This document shows, piece after piece, positions 1 through 10,630 of a stretch of DNA of 64,000 nucleotides. The notes beneath the pieces were generated by a model. That model was given only the letters and a program-made list of their open reading frames with translations, ran no database searches and was not told the origin of the DNA. The position numbers were made by a program, and so were the translations under genes. Source of the stretch: Bradyrhizobium_A sp052115025 (GTDB lineage: Bacteria; Pseudomonadota; Alphaproteobacteria; Rhizobiales; Xanthobacteraceae); contig NZ_JBFRFW010000020.1 in NCBI RefSeq assembly GCF_052115025.1, positions 1-64,000 of the forward strand, read 5' to 3'. How positions within the stretch are numbered: position 1 is the first letter of the stretch; each line of letters opens with the position of its first letter.

Positions 1-3000
1 ACGCCCGGCCGCGCGGTATCGACCTGCCCGGTGAGATCCGGCGTCTGGTTCTCGATGCCGAGCGTCACGCTGCCGCCCGGCGCCAGGATGTTGATGTCGC
101 CGCCGGCCTCGGTGCGGATGCGGCCGAGCTGATACACCGACAGGTCGCCGTGATAGGCCGTGGTCGGCGTACCGATGGTGCTGCCCGGGAACAGGGTCTG
201 GATCGCCTTGTAGGCGCGATCGTAGCCCTTGCCGCCCGCGCCCTCGCCATTCGCCGCGGCGCGGCCGCCGGCCTTCAGCTCGGCGAAGTACACCCTCTCG
301 ATCAGCGGCATCTGCACACTCGGCGCCAGCCCGCGGAACAGCGCGACGGCCTGATCGGCCGGCAGCACCGCATAGCCGAGCGTCTTGTTCAGATAGTCGA
401 CGAGATCGGCGGTGTGGCTTTGCAGCACTCCGCTGGCATAGGCCGGATCGAGATAGGTCGTGATGAAGCCGGCGATGTTCATGCCATCCTTGCCGAGGCC
501 GACGGCGACACTGATCGACGCCCCGGTCGGTGGCAGCAGCACATTGTCGGCGTTGCCGATGCTGGCGATGCCGATGCCGCGGGCCGAAAACGCGCTGGCG
601 AGCAGCGAGGTCTGGATATTGATGTCGCGCCCGGCCTCCACATCGAGGAAACCTGGCCCGCCGATCCGGATGTTGAAGCCGCTGCAGTCGGTCGGCGTCC
701 GACAGCTGGTCATGTCGCGGCCGGCCTGGACTTGCGAGACATCGTCGGGCCGGTTGTTCTGCAGCGCAAACGATGGCGAGAGAATGTCGAGCCCCGCACG
801 AACATTGGTTCGCTTGGAGGTCGCCAGCGTGACGGATGCCAGGTTCCCCAGCGCATAGACGTGCGCGACCCGTCGATCGGTGGGCTGGACGAGGCTGGAG
901 GCGAACGATGACAGGGTCTGATCACCGAACTGGAAGATCGACCCTGCATAGTCGTACAGGAACGGCACCGCCACAGGGACGGGCACCATGCCAGTCATGC
1001 TGATCCCGGTGTTCTTGATATCCTGGCCTGCCAACAGATCGAGCTGCGCTGTGGCCGCGGGCAGGCCAACCAGGATGTTACCGAATCCGATCCCACTGCC
1101 ATTGATCATGGCACTCGCCCCGAGCGCCTGCGTGCTCGATATCGATCCGGTCGCAGCCACGACGTTCATGACCGGCGGCAGGAAGCTGCCATTGAGCGAG
1201 ACGTCGCCTCCCATCGCCAGGACACCAAACGCTGAAGCCGGCGTAAAGCTGCTGAAGAAGCCGTACGGCAGACTTCCGGTGAAACTGCAGGAGAAGGCGC
1301 AGCCTTCGAGCCCGAGGTGGGGCGGAGCCCCGGCTTGCACGGCGGCGCGGGTTGGATCGCCGACCAGCACATGCAGCGAGCGATCGGCCACGGCGGACAC
1401 CTGTGCATTGCCGACCATCAGGTTGACCATCACGGTCGTTCCGATCTCCGTCGCACGCACCATGCCGGTGCCCTGGCCGACGTCGATGTTGGCGTTGTCG
1501 AGCGCCCGCCCCACATTCAGTCGCAGATCGCCGCCTCCGGTGATCGCCACGTCCTGAAGGCTGGACGCGGCGGCCGGCGCGCGCATGGTCGCCGGCAGGC
1601 TGACATCGATATTGGTGAGGTTCCCCCCGATGCTGATGGTGGCGTTGCCGCCACCGAGAGCGCCGACGCCACGGTAGGCCGCGACATGGGGCGCATAGTC
1701 CTTCATAGCGCTGGTGCTGGGCGCCTGGTAGTAGGTCCCGAAGTTGATGAACGACGTGCCATTGATGACGCCCGGTCCCTGGGGATTGGGTTGCCCCTCC
1801 GTCCAGAGCCAGAACGCATCCAGCTCGCTGCCGGCGTAGCCGTTGGACACCGACGGCCCGCGCGGGCCCGGGATATTGATGCCGCTGGCGCCGGTCAGAT
1901 CGCCCTGGGCCATGATGGTCAGGTTTCCGCCCCCCTGCGGGTAACTCGGATAGAGCGCCGTGGGATAGGTCGCGTCCCACGCGACCCCTGCCTTTGGCCG
2001 TTTGGTGTAGGAGGCATACCCCAGATATGTATCCGGCAGGTGCAAAATGGATGAGATCAGCGAATCGAAGGGCAGCCGCGTCGGATTGGTGAAGCCGGGC
2101 ACGTCAGGCGACGGGGTTCCGGCGGTGTAGATGCCGAACGGCGTTGTCAGCACGATGTTGCCGGCGGCGGCGAGATCGAGGTCACCGGTTCCGGTGCGCA
2201 GCACGCTCGGGATCAAGACGCCGGTGGCATCCGGATGCGGATCGTTGAACTGGATCGAGCCGCCGCCTGCGCCGAGCTGGCTTTGCGCCATGATCGCATC
2301 GGGGTCGGCAGCGGACAGACTGGCGCCGGCAACCACCCGCAACGTCGCCGAACGCGATCCAGTCGGCAGCAGCCGCGCAATCGCGAAGATATTGCCATCC
2401 GGCGAGGCGACCGGCGCGGCAAAGCCGTCGCTGAGGCTGCCGTTCATGAAGACGTTGCCAGCGGCACGCAGCGTCAACACCATCGGTTCGCCATTGTAGC
2501 GATACGCCTGCAGGTTGATGCCCGTGTTGAGCTTAGTGGGGGTTTGCAGCAATTGCAGGTCGCCCGCACTGACGAGCTCGATCCCCGGCAGCAGGTGGAA
2601 CGTGGTGGCGGCCGTCGTCTGCAGCGTCCCGATCCCGTTCGCGATGGATGCCCCCGCAACATATGCCTGCGCGTCGGCATTCGCAGCGCCGATCGCCGCG
2701 TCGACATAAGCGACGTTGGGCGATGTCGGACCAGAACGGGTGGGGAGATGATAGACCTTCACGGCCTCGACATCGATCTCACGCGCGCCGATCACCGACA
2801 CACCGGCATTGCTGATCTGCACGCCGGAGGCCGTCCGTGGCGCACGTAGCCAGAGCCGCCCGCCATTGGCCGCAATGTCGGGGCTGGCTCCGGCAACCTT
2901 GATGGTGCTGTTGGCATCGAGCGTCAGCAGGCCCGGACTGTCGCCGGCGAGCCCGAGAAACACATTGCCTCCCATCGTTGCGGTGGTGTTCGCATCGAGC

Positions 3001-6000
3001 AGCGCACCGCTCGCCAATTTGAGGTCTTTGCCGGCGGTGAGGCGAATAATGGCATTGCGCCCACCGCTGGCATCGATCGTCCCGTTGACGGTGATGCTGC
3101 CGCTGGCAGCGGACAATTCGACGTCTTGGGCCGTGATGCTGCCGACTGTGATATCGCCGGTCGCCAGCGTCAGCGCCTGCTTTCCGCTGAAGCCCTGCAC
3201 CGCGGCGAGCAACGCCGAGGCATCACCGGTGGCGAGGCTCATCGCCACCTGAGCTCCGCGATAGCCGGCCACGCTGGCGGTATTGAAGCGGCCGCCGAGC
3301 TGCGCGGAGCCATTGGGCGCCACGATGTTGAGCGTGCCGGCATCGCCGCCGAGGTCCGACCCCGGCAGGTCGACAATGGGGGTCTTCGTGCGGTCGAGCG
3401 CGGCAAGGGTGCCCCCGGCAAGGTTCAGCAGCGCTCCCGCGGCGACCGCGACATTGCCGGACTGGGACACGAGGTTGACGGTCCCTCCCGGCGCGATACG
3501 CACCACGTCGAAGAACGGCATGACGGCGCCCGAGACGTCGGTGATGGAGCCGGCGCCGAGGGTCAGGCCACCGGCCGCCGTCAGGCTGATCACGCCGGAG
3601 GGCAGCGAAATGTCGGTCCCCTGGACGATTGTACCGGCATTCACGGTGAGATGCGCGCCGATCGACTGCACCTGTGTCAGCGGCGCGGTCGACAACAGCG
3701 ACGGCGCGAAGGTCATCGCTCCGCCGACCTTCAGCGTGGTGTCGGCGCCGGCCTTGCCGGTCACCAGCGGCGCAGCAACCGCGAGATCGCCGCCGGTGCT
3801 GAGCACGCCGATGCCGTTGCCGATCAGCTGGCTGCTGGCCGCAAGCGTGATCCCCGAGAAACCTGCGAAGTTGAGCGTGCCCGGCCCCACCGTCAGCTCG
3901 GTCGCATTCAGCATCAGCGCGCCCTGCCCGGACGCGACTGCAGCGACCGGCGCCACGGCGCCGACCAGGTTCAACTGGCGGGCCGAGATCGCAGCGATAT
4001 CGCCGCTCGCGCCCCATCCCTGGATCACGGGGCTGACGAGGGTCAACTGGCCGATGGCCGGCTGGCCGCGCGCCGGATCGATGGCACCGAGCGCTGCGCC
4101 GCCGTACACATTGATCGCCTGGCCGGCTGTCAAAGCCAGTTGCGATGTCGGCGCGATGCCACGGTTCGGGTCGCCTGCGGTCAGCATGGCCAGCAGCGCG
4201 CTGGTCAAGGTGATCCCGTTCGGATTCTGGCCGCCGACATTGATCACGGGCGCAGCGAGACTGATCGCCGGCGCACCGAAGGCCGCAGTGCCGTCGAGGC
4301 TCACATTGGAGCCGTTCGCCAGAACCATGCTCCCCCCGGCATCGACGCGCGCCTGTGCGCCAACGATCAGTGTGCTGGGCAGCGGGCTGGCCGAGGAGGT
4401 CAATGACACCGGGACCTGCGACGGCGTGTTGGAGGCCATCAGAAATGCGCCGTCGGTGAGTGCGATAGTGCCGAGCGACCGCCCGCTCTTCGAATCCAGC
4501 GGGAAAGTATCCGGAATCCCCCCTGCATGCGTGGTGTCGATCACCGCTCCCGGATCGAGGGTGAGCATGGCGGTCGCCCGCAGCATGATTTCCGGAGCTG
4601 ACAGCACCGCATGGGAACCGATCTCGACACTGGTCGCTGCCTGACCGATGGTCATCTGGTTGGCCGACAGCCTCCGCACGCCACCGATGAGAATACTTTG
4701 CGCACCGATGCCGTTGATGAAGTTGACATCGATTCCGGTGACCGCCGGGTTCTGAACGGCGTCGCCGGCGCCAAGGATCATCAGGTTGCTGCCGACGATA
4801 TCGGCCGAACCACCGCGACCACCGGCCGCATAACTGAAATTGCCCACACCCTGGAACGAGATTCCGCTCAGCGCGCTGAGCACGAACTGTCCCGCATCCA
4901 CCGGCAGTCGCGGGGCCACCGTATTGGCGGCCACGGCCTGCGCCTGGAACAGCCGGGTGACCGTCGTTTCAGCATATTGCGATTGCTGCCGCACCACCGT
5001 GCCCGGCGTGACGATGAAGACCGACGGCAGGCTGTCACGCAAGGACGTGTTGGCGACCGTGCGATAGCCCCAGGCCTGATACGCGCCCGACGGCAGGGCG
5101 AAGCTCGCCCCGGCCCATGCCGGCGACAGCCCCGATGCGGCGACCGTCAGCTTGTAGGCGCCAGGAAGCAAGGCATAGTGCCCCGGCAACAGCGTGTAGG
5201 TGCCGGCTGCGAGGCCGGCGACGCCGTTCAGCGCGACCTGATCGCCGACCTTGAGACTGACGGGGGCGGCCTGCAAGCTCGCGGCGCCGTTGCTGGACTC
5301 CATCAGGGGCGAGCGCGGAGCGTAGGCCGCCCCGAGGCTCGGCAGGATGGCGAACGTGGTGGTGCCGTTCAACGTGTCGACCGATCCACCGGCTCCGCTG
5401 ACGAACTGGGCGCCCCACAGATCACCACCGCCGGATTCGTCGATGATCGCTGTCGGCTGGACCGCGACCGATTTGCCGTAGAGCGAGATGACCTTCGCCG
5501 TCGGCGTGGTGATCGCGTTCGGCGAGCCATTGCTGTCATAGCCATAGATGTAAAGGTTGTTGCCGAGCGGCGAGCCGTAGGGAATCACGGCGCCGGCGGC
5601 CGACACCGAGGTGATGCTGCCCGGCAGCAGATTGATGGCGGATACGCTTGCCGGATTGTTCTGATCGCCGAACGTGATTGTGCCCAGCGGCGCACGCAGC
5701 ACGCCGCCCTGATTGATGACCGGTGCGATCAGCTGGACGTTGCCGCCGGCGGACAGCGGCAGCGGCGGGACGGGACTGCCGTTGCCGGCGATCGTGATCA
5801 CGCTGGACGCACCGCTCGCCGTGATCATGAACTGGCTGTTGATCGCATTCACCACAGCGCCATCGCTCGGCCCCGTCGTCGTCGGATAGAGCTGCGACGA
5901 GACGAAAGCGAGATTGCCCAGCGTCGCCAGGGTGCTGGCCTTGTTGGAAGCAGCTGCGACCGACGCGGCCACAAGACGGATATCACCACGGCTCGCGAAC

Positions 6001-9000
6001 GAGATGTTGGCGAAGCCCGGCAGCGCCACCGTCGTCGTGCTCGGCTGGGAATAGTTCGGCTGGTAGCTGTAGGTCGCCCCGCTGTTCAGGACGCCTTCGA
6101 TATCGATCAGCGCCGCATTGACGGTCAGCGTCGCCGTGCCGGCGAACGGCGCCATGTTGCGGACATAATTCGGCGGGCTGCTGAGGAAATCGTGGCCGAC
6201 GCTGCGCTGGCCGCCACCGATATCGACATAGGCCGATGCCAGTTGCACGTTCGCTCCCGGAGACGCGCCGACCGCCCGCGCGTTGATCGTCAGGCTGCGT
6301 TCGGTGTGCAGGCTGACGTCGCCGCTGAACATCACCGCATCGACGGCACCGAGCGACACGCTGGCAAAGCCGCCCGCCATGATCTGGCTTGCGCTGACAT
6401 GGAGCTCGCCGGGCGCCGGAAAGGCGTCTCCGACCTTCAGCCCAGCCGAGGCGAACGACTGCGCCTGCGTCAGGATCAACTGGCCGATCGGCTGCTGATA
6501 GGTGTCGCCGACATGCGACGTCCACATGGTCTGATCGATGCTGAGGCTGCCGCCGGTGGCGCCGCCGCCGGCCCGCGCCAGCAGGGTGGCATCGAGCAGC
6601 AGCCCCTGGGACGCGATGATATTGACCGCGCCGGCGTCGGTCTTGAGCGGCAGCGACATCAGCGTCTGCGACAACCCGGATCGCACGGGAAATGCGACCG
6701 TCCCCGTCCCGCCGGACACGTCGATCAGTGCACCGGCCTGAACCACCACCGCGCCGAGCGAACCCATACCGGGCGTCGAGCCGGGCACCGCCCCGGCCGC
6801 AGCCACCCCGGGATAGGCGGCGTAGGGATAGGCATCGGGATCGCCGCCGTTCTCGTTGATATTGACAGTGCCGCCTGCCCACATCCGGTACGCCGGCCGG
6901 CCGCCCTGATCGAGGAAGGTCTGGACCAGTCCACGTGCCAGCAACTGCGCGTCGGCTCCGATCCACAGCGTCTGTGCCCGATCGTTCCACTGCGGGCCAT
7001 AAAGATCGAAGTTGATCGTCCCGCCGGGGGCATTGATGACGCCGTCGAACGTCAGCTGACGCCCGGCATGAAGCTTCACCGTCGCGCCCGGATCCGAGTT
7101 GATCTGAACGCCGGCGCCGACGACCAGAGTGCCGGTCGACGGATCGATCGCGCTCAGCACCAGATTGACGGGCCGCACGCTCTGGAACGGCAGCGGCACT
7201 CCCGGCACGGCAAGGCCCGTCATGCTGGATCCACTGCGGGCCTCCGACGCGGCCGGCGTCAGCATCAGCGGCTGCGCATGCAGCTCGATGTCGGAGCCCG
7301 GCGCGACCGTCAGGCCGTTGTAGCTGATCAGGCCGTACTGGCTGAAACCGCCCTGCGTGAAGAACGATGGATCAAGCCAGAGCGTCCGGCCATCGCCCGG
7401 GTCGCTGCCGCCGACGCGAATATCGCTGGTCGCCAGCATCAGGCGGCCGCCACCGCCAAAGCCGTAAGATCGCACCCCGCCATTCAGCGTGATGCGCCCC
7501 GGATAAGCAGACGGCGCAACGCCATACGGGCCGAGGACCAGATAGTTGCTGACGATGCTGATATCGCCCCCGAGGCCGGTGATCGGCCCGCTGGCCACGC
7601 CTCCCTTCGCCTGCTGCCAACCGCCGCTCGTCGCGTCGATCAGGGCGCCCGCCCCGATCAGCACGCTGCCCTTGGCATGAATCGTGACGGTGCCGCCGTT
7701 CGGCAGGACCGATGCGACCGGCACCCGATCCGGCACGTCGTTGGTCCACACGCCGGTGACGTCGAGCAGAGCACCTGGTTTCAGCACCGCATCGCGCCTG
7801 GTCGTCAGCGTCCCCAGCGACGTGTCGAACGCGATCGATCCGGCATGAGCGACAAGCTGGCCATCGATGGCGATCGTCGCCTCGGTGTTCAGGCCAATCG
7901 CGCCGCCATTGGCGACCCGAACCGTCGCGCCGCCGACGACGCTGATGCCTCCGGAGATCGGCAGCTGGCTCGCCGGATCCACCCGGCCGACACCGCTGTT
8001 GATGGTGATGCTGCCATAGCCGGCGCTGTTCAATGCCGTCGCCGACAGGTACAGCGTCTGCTGCAGGTCCGCCGGCAGCAGCGTCGCCGGATCACGTTGC
8101 CCGTTGACCACCGCGCTGTTGGCGAACACGTCAGCTGGAGGTGTCGTCGTCGGCGCGATCACCACATCCGACGGAAACAGCAGGCCGCCCGCCCCGATAA
8201 CCAGCGCGCCGCCTTGCGCCATGCTGCCGGCGTTGCGCTGATAGAGCCCGTTGACCGCGACGGCGTTGACGGCGGCGTCGACCTCGAGCTGACGCGCTGC
8301 AACGGAGAAACTGCCTGCGGACATGCCTTCGAGATAGCCTGCCTGGTAGCGCAGCCCGCCACTGATCAGCGAATTGACGTAAGTCTCCCTGACGCTCCAA
8401 TGGGGGTGATTGACCACGAACTGGCCGGCAACGCCGAGATAGCTGACATCCGCCGGTGCGTCATTGATGTCGTAGATGCGCCCATTTGCGCCGATGATCC
8501 GGGTGAACGGCACATAGCCGGCCTGATGCAGCAGCGAGCCACCAGCGATGTTGATCGACGCTCCCGGCCGCAGGATCGCATCGCCGGTCGAGAACACGCT
8601 GAAAGCGCCGCCGAACGTCAGCCGCTGATCGATGTTGCGCGACGCCAGCCCCAGCCAGCCGGACACCTCGAGCAGTCCGCCCGCCGTGTAGATCCGGTCC
8701 GGCGCCACCGCATTCAGGTCATGCACATTGATCCAGACATCGGTGCCGTAGAGCGCGCCGGTGCGATTGAGCGGCGCGTCCCGCAGCTCGTTGGCCCGCA
8801 CGTTCACCTGCACGACATCGGCGGACGCGGCGACGGGCACGCCCTGCAGCCCCGAGACGTCGATGACGGCGCCATCGGCGACATAGACGCGACCGGCATC
8901 CTGCCGATAGGCCGGGAAAAAAGAGCCGGCCACCGCCGGAAAATCCTGCACAAGCAGGCCGGCCGGATCGTCCGAGGCCTCGAGGATGACGCGCCCGGCG

Positions 9001-10436
9001 GGAGCGACGATGGCGGCGCCGGCAAGCACGCTGACGCTCTGGCCCGACGCCTTGATCCGTGACTGTCCCTGCGGCTGGCCCGCGAGCGCGGTGCGACCGT
9101 TCTCCTCCGGCAGGACCGTCGTGAGGCTGCCGGGCGACAGCTCGACCGTGCCGAGCCGGGTGGGCAGCACATAGTAGTTGTTGACGGTGTAGTTATCGCT
9201 CTGGACCAGCTGCACGAAGGTGCCATCTCGGGCGACGAGGCTGATCGAGCCCGCCTGGTCCACCGACGTGGTGGCCGCGACGATTCCGCTCTGTTTCACG
9301 TTGAGGCCGATCAGCGTGACATTGCCGGTGGGAGCGCTGACGAGCCCTTGCGCCGCATTCACCACCACGCCTCCATTCTGCAGATTGACCTCGACGCCGC
9401 GCACGGCAGGATCCGCGCTCGGCGTGAGATACACGGCGCTGCCTGCCGCCAGCACCACCTGACCATCCGGCGCGACGATGCTGCCGCTGTTGCGGACATT
9501 GCCGCCGAGCAGATAGACATGACCGCCGCTGGTGGTTACCGACGCAGCAGGCGCGCTCTGGATGACCGCTCCGGCCTCGACAACGACATCTGCAGCCGAT
9601 CCAGGCCCGCTATAGCTGAAGGCCGGATCGAACACCTTGTGGTTGACGACATCGTAGGCCTGCTGGTTGACGATGCCGCTTCTGAACTGCTGATCCGTGA
9701 TCCCGAGCGTCGATGCCACCAGCGAGCCGACATTGATCTGACTGGCACCGCCGAAGATGATGCCGTTCTGGTTGATCACCAGCACCTGGCCCGACGCCTT
9801 GATCTGGCCGAGGATCTGGCTCGGCCCGACATTGCCGGTGACGCGGTTCAGTGCCGCCCAGGTCGTGGCCTGCTGGTTGAAATTGACCGTGGTCTGGGCG
9901 CCGACGTTGAAGGTCTGCCAACTCAGGATCGCCTGCGGCGCGGTCTGGTCAATGGTGACGGTGGTGCGGTTGCCGTTGACGCTCTGCACCGGCGCATTGG
10001 CGCCGTTCCATGTCGCATTGGGGGCGACCTGGAGGCCGCCGGCGGCGAGACCATTCGGCACCACCACCTGCGGCAACGTCGTCGAGCGCTGAGCTGCCGC
10101 CGCGGCGGCGCGTGCCGCGGCTTGGGCGCCCTGCATCGCCTGGATCGCCTCGATCGAGCGTCGCATCGCGCTCTGGCCCTGCTGGGCGGCGGCCGCTGCC
10201 TGCTGCGCGGCCAGAGACGTGGCGTCGATGGCAAAGGTCGTCGCCGGGACGCCACCACCGCCACCGAGTTGCGCGGCAAGCCCGCGATCGGGCGTTGCGA
10301 TCAGCAACGCCAGCAGGCTGGTCCCTGCCAGCAGCGCCGCCTGGGACATCAATCCCGAGCCCCGCAGCGCAGGGCGTCGCTCCACCCGGCGCAGGCACGC
10401 ATGCGAAACGCGGGCAGTTTTCTGGCGAGACGGCAT
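1..10436 (-). CDS. Giant filamentous haemagglutinin / TpsA-type two-partner secretion exoprotein (3' end outside window)
   Basis: One uninterrupted minus-strand frame runs from an ATG at 10436, preceded by AAAGGA, to the window edge, giving at least 3478 residues. The N-terminus is a basic region followed by a hydrophobic segment ending near AA-QLGGG, i.e. a long signal peptide as used by large exoproteins. A TPS/haemagglutination-activity domain follows at about residues 85-230, with the hallmarks ILSWQTFNVG and VINQNGIIFGG. The middle is thousands of residues of Gly/Ala/Val/Ser-rich repeats with VxAAGxxxL-like strands, the usual right-handed beta-helix pattern. Near the window edge, LFPGS followed by RTEAGGDINILAPGG resembles the DUF3739 region of this family. 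Family knowledge: such proteins cross the outer membrane through a TpsB/FhaC porin, which is not in the window and may lie past the left edge. Adhesin or exoprotein role is inferred; it lies downstream of a sigma/anti-sigma cassette. Confidence 0.93.
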   Translation of the reverse strand, partial: MPSRQKTARVSHACLRRVERRPALRGSGLMSQAALLAGTSLLALLIATPDRGLAAQLGGGGGVPATTFAIDATSLAAQQAAAAAQQGQSAMRRSIEAIQAMQGAQAAARAAAAAAQRSTTLPQVVVPNGLAAGGLQVAPNATWNGANAPVQSVNGNRTTVTIDQTAPQAILSWQTFNVGAQTTVNFNQQATTWAALNRVTGNVGPSQILGQIKASGQVLVINQNGIIFGGASQINVGSLVASTLGITDQQFRSGIVNQQAYDVVNHKVFDPAFSYSGPGSAADVVVEAGAVIQSAPAASVTTSGGHVYLLGGNVRNSGSIVAPDGQVVLAAGSAVYLTPSADPAVRGVEVNLQNGGVVVNAAQGLVSAPTGNVTLIGLNVKQSGIVAATTSVDQAGSISLVARDGTFVQLVQSDNYTVNNYYVLPTRLGTVELSPGSLTTVLPEENGRTALAGQPQGQSRIKASGQSVSVLAGAAIVAPAGRVILEASDDPAGLLVQDFPAVAGSFFPAYRQDAGRVYVADGAVIDVSGLQGVPVAASADVVQVNVRANELRDAPLNRTGALYGTDVWINVHDLNAVAPDRIYTAGGLLEVSGWLGLASRNIDQRLTFGGAFSVFSTGDAILRPGASINIAGGSLLHQAGYVPFTRIIGANGRIYDINDAPADVSYLGVAGQFVVNHPHWSVRETYVNSLISGGLRYQAGYLEGMSAGSFSVAARQLEVDAAVNAVAVNGLYQRNAGSMAQGGALVIGAGGLLFPSDVVIAPTTTPPADVFANSAVVNGQRDPATLLPADLQQTLYLSATALNSAGYGSITINSGVGRVDPASQLPISGGISVVGGATVRVANGGAIGLNTEATIAIDGQLVAHAGSIAFDTSLGTLTTRRDAVLKPGALLDVTGVWTNDVPDRVPVASVLPNGGTVTIHAKGSVLIGAGALIDATSGGWQQAKGGVASGPITGLGGDISIVSNYLVLGPYGVAPSAYPGRITLNGGVRSYGFGGGGRLMLATSDIRVGGSDPGDGRTLWLDPSFFTQGGFSQYGLISYNGLTVAPGSDIELHAQPLMLTPAASEARSGSSMTGLAVPGVPLPFQSVRPVNLVLSAIDPSTGTLVVGAGVQINSDPGATVKLHAGRQLTFDGVINAPGGTINFDLYGPQWNDRAQTLWIGADAQLLARGLVQTFLDQGGRPAYRMWAGGTVNINENGGDPDAYPYAAYPGVAAAGAVPGSTPGMGSLGAVVVQAGALIDVSGGTGTVAFPVRSGLSQTLMSLPLKTDAGAVNIIASQGLLLDATLLARAGGGATGGSLSIDQTMWTSHVGDTYQQPIGQLILTQAQSFASAGLKVGDAFPAPGELHVSASQIMAGGFASVSLGAVDAVMFSGDVSLHTERSLTINARAVGASPGANVQLASAYVDIGGGQRSVGHDFLSSPPNYVRNMAPFAGTATLTVNAALIDIEGVLNSGATYSYQPNYSQPSTTTVALPGFANISFASRGDIRLVAASVAAASNKASTLATLGNLAFVSSQLYPTTTGPSDGAVVNAINSQFMITASGASSVITIAGNGSPVPPLPLSAGGNVQLIAPVINQGGVLRAPLGTITFGDQNNPASVSAINLLPGSITSVSAAGAVIPYGSPLGNNLYIYGYDSNGSPNAITTPTAKVISLYGKSVAVQPTAIIDESGGGDLWGAQFVSGAGGSVDTLNGTTTFAILPSLGAAYAPRSPLMESSNGAASLQAAPVSLKVGDQVALNGVAGLAAGTYTLLPGHYALLPGAYKLTVAASGLSPAWAGASFALPSGAYQAWGYRTVANTSLRDSLPSVFIVTPGTVVRQQSQYAETTVTRLFQAQAVAANTVAPRLPVDAGQFVLSALSGISFQGVGNFSYAAGGRGGSADIVGSNLMILGAGDAVQNPAVTGIDVNFINGIGAQSILIGGVRRLSANQMTIGQAATSVEIGSHAVLSAPEIMLRATAMLTLDPGAVIDTTHAGGIPDTFPLDSKSGRSLGTIALTDGAFLMASNTPSQVPVSLTSSASPLPSTLIVGAQARVDAGGSMVLANGSNVSLDGTAAFGAPAISLAAPVINVGGQNPNGITLTSALLAMLTAGDPNRGIAPTSQLALTAGQAINVYGGAALGAIDPARGQPAIGQLTLVSPVIQGWGASGDIAAISARQLNLVGAVAPVAAVASGQGALMLNATELTVGPGTLNFAGFSGITLAASSQLIGNGIGVLSTGGDLAVAAPLVTGKAGADTTLKVGGAMTFAPSLLSTAPLTQVQSIGAHLTVNAGTIVQGTDISLPSGVISLTAAGGLTLGAGSITDVSGAVMPFFDVVRIAPGGTVNLVSQSGNVAVAAGALLNLAGGTLAALDRTKTPIVDLPGSDLGGDAGTLNIVAPNGSAQLGGRFNTASVAGYRGAQVAMSLATGDASALLAAVQGFSGKQALTLATGDITVGSITAQDVELSAASGSITVNGTIDASGGRNAIIRLTAGKDLKLASGALLDANTTATMGGNVFLGLAGDSPGLLTLDANSTIKVAGASPDIAANGGRLWLRAPRTASGVQISNAGVSVIGAREIDVEAVKVYHLPTRSGPTSPNVAYVDAAIGAANADAQAYVAGASIANGIGTLQTTAATTFHLLPGIELVSAGDLQLLQTPTKLNTGINLQAYRYNGEPMVLTLRAAGNVFMNGSLSDGFAAPVASPDGNIFAIARLLPTGSRSATLRVVAGASLSAADPDAIMAQSQLGAGGGSIQFNDPHPDATGVLIPSVLRTGTGDLDLAAAGNIVLTTPFGIYTAGTPSPDVPGFTNPTRLPFDSLISSILHLPDTYLGYASYTKRPKAGVAWDATYPTALYPSYPQGGGNLTIMAQGDLTGASGINIPGPRGPSVSNGYAGSELDAFWLWTEGQPNPQGPGVINGTSFINFGTYYQAPSTSAMKDYAPHVAAYRGVGALGGGNATISIGGNLTNIDVSLPATMRAPAAASSLQDVAITGGGDLRLNVGRALDNANIDVGQGTGMVRATEIGTTVMVNLMVGNAQVSAVADRSLHVLVGDPTRAAVQAGAPPHLGLEGCAFSCSFTGSLPYGFFSSFTPASAFGVLAMGGDVSLNGSFLPPVMNVVAATGSISSTQALGASAMINGSGIGFGNILVGLPAATAQLDLLAGQDIKNTGISMTGMVPVPVAVPFLYDYAGSIFQFGDQTLSSFASSLVQPTDRRVAHVYALGNLASVTLATSKRTNVRAGLDILSPSFALQNNRPDDVSQVQAGRDMTSCRTPTDCSGFNIRIGGPGFLDVEAGRDINIQTSLLASAFSARGIGIASIGNADNVLLPPTGASISVAVGLGKDGMNIAGFITTYLDPAYASGVLQSHTADLVDYLNKTLGYAVLPADQAVALFRGLAPSVQMPLIERVYFAELKAGGRAAANGEGAGGKGYDRAYKAIQTLFPGSTIGTPTTAYHGDLSVYQLGRIRTEAGGDINILAPGGSVTLGIENQTPDLTGQVDTARPG

Positions 10437-10492
10437 CTGATGTCCTTTGGAAAGAAACGATGGAACGGCCCACAGGCCGCACCGCACCGATG

Positions 10493-10522
10493 CTCATCAC
10501 CAGATCATGATCGCGTGATGAG
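10493..10522. promoter_or_regulatory. Bipartite palindrome upstream of the exoprotein gene
   Basis: Perfect 8-bp outer arms (CTCATCAC and GTGATGAG) enclose a 14-bp core that itself contains the palindrome GATCATGATC. It lies in the 194-bp gap between the FecR-like gene and the exoprotein start, about 57 bp upstream of that ATG. It could be a regulator site or a leader-RNA stem. Function is inferred from position and symmetry only. Confidence 0.5.
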
Positions 10523-10630
10523 CCACTCGTTCCCAAGGACGCCTCTCGATTGGCGGGACCGAACAAAAAAATGAGAGGCGCGGAGAGATTTTCGATACCG
10601 CCCCGGATGCACGGCGACGTTCGGGCGACG

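Noticed and set aside
4611..9062. 1483-codon plus-strand open frame
   Set aside because: It is antisense to the exoprotein gene. High GC and repetitive codons keep the opposite frame open; translation is Arg/Gln/Asp-rich with no family resemblance or start signal.
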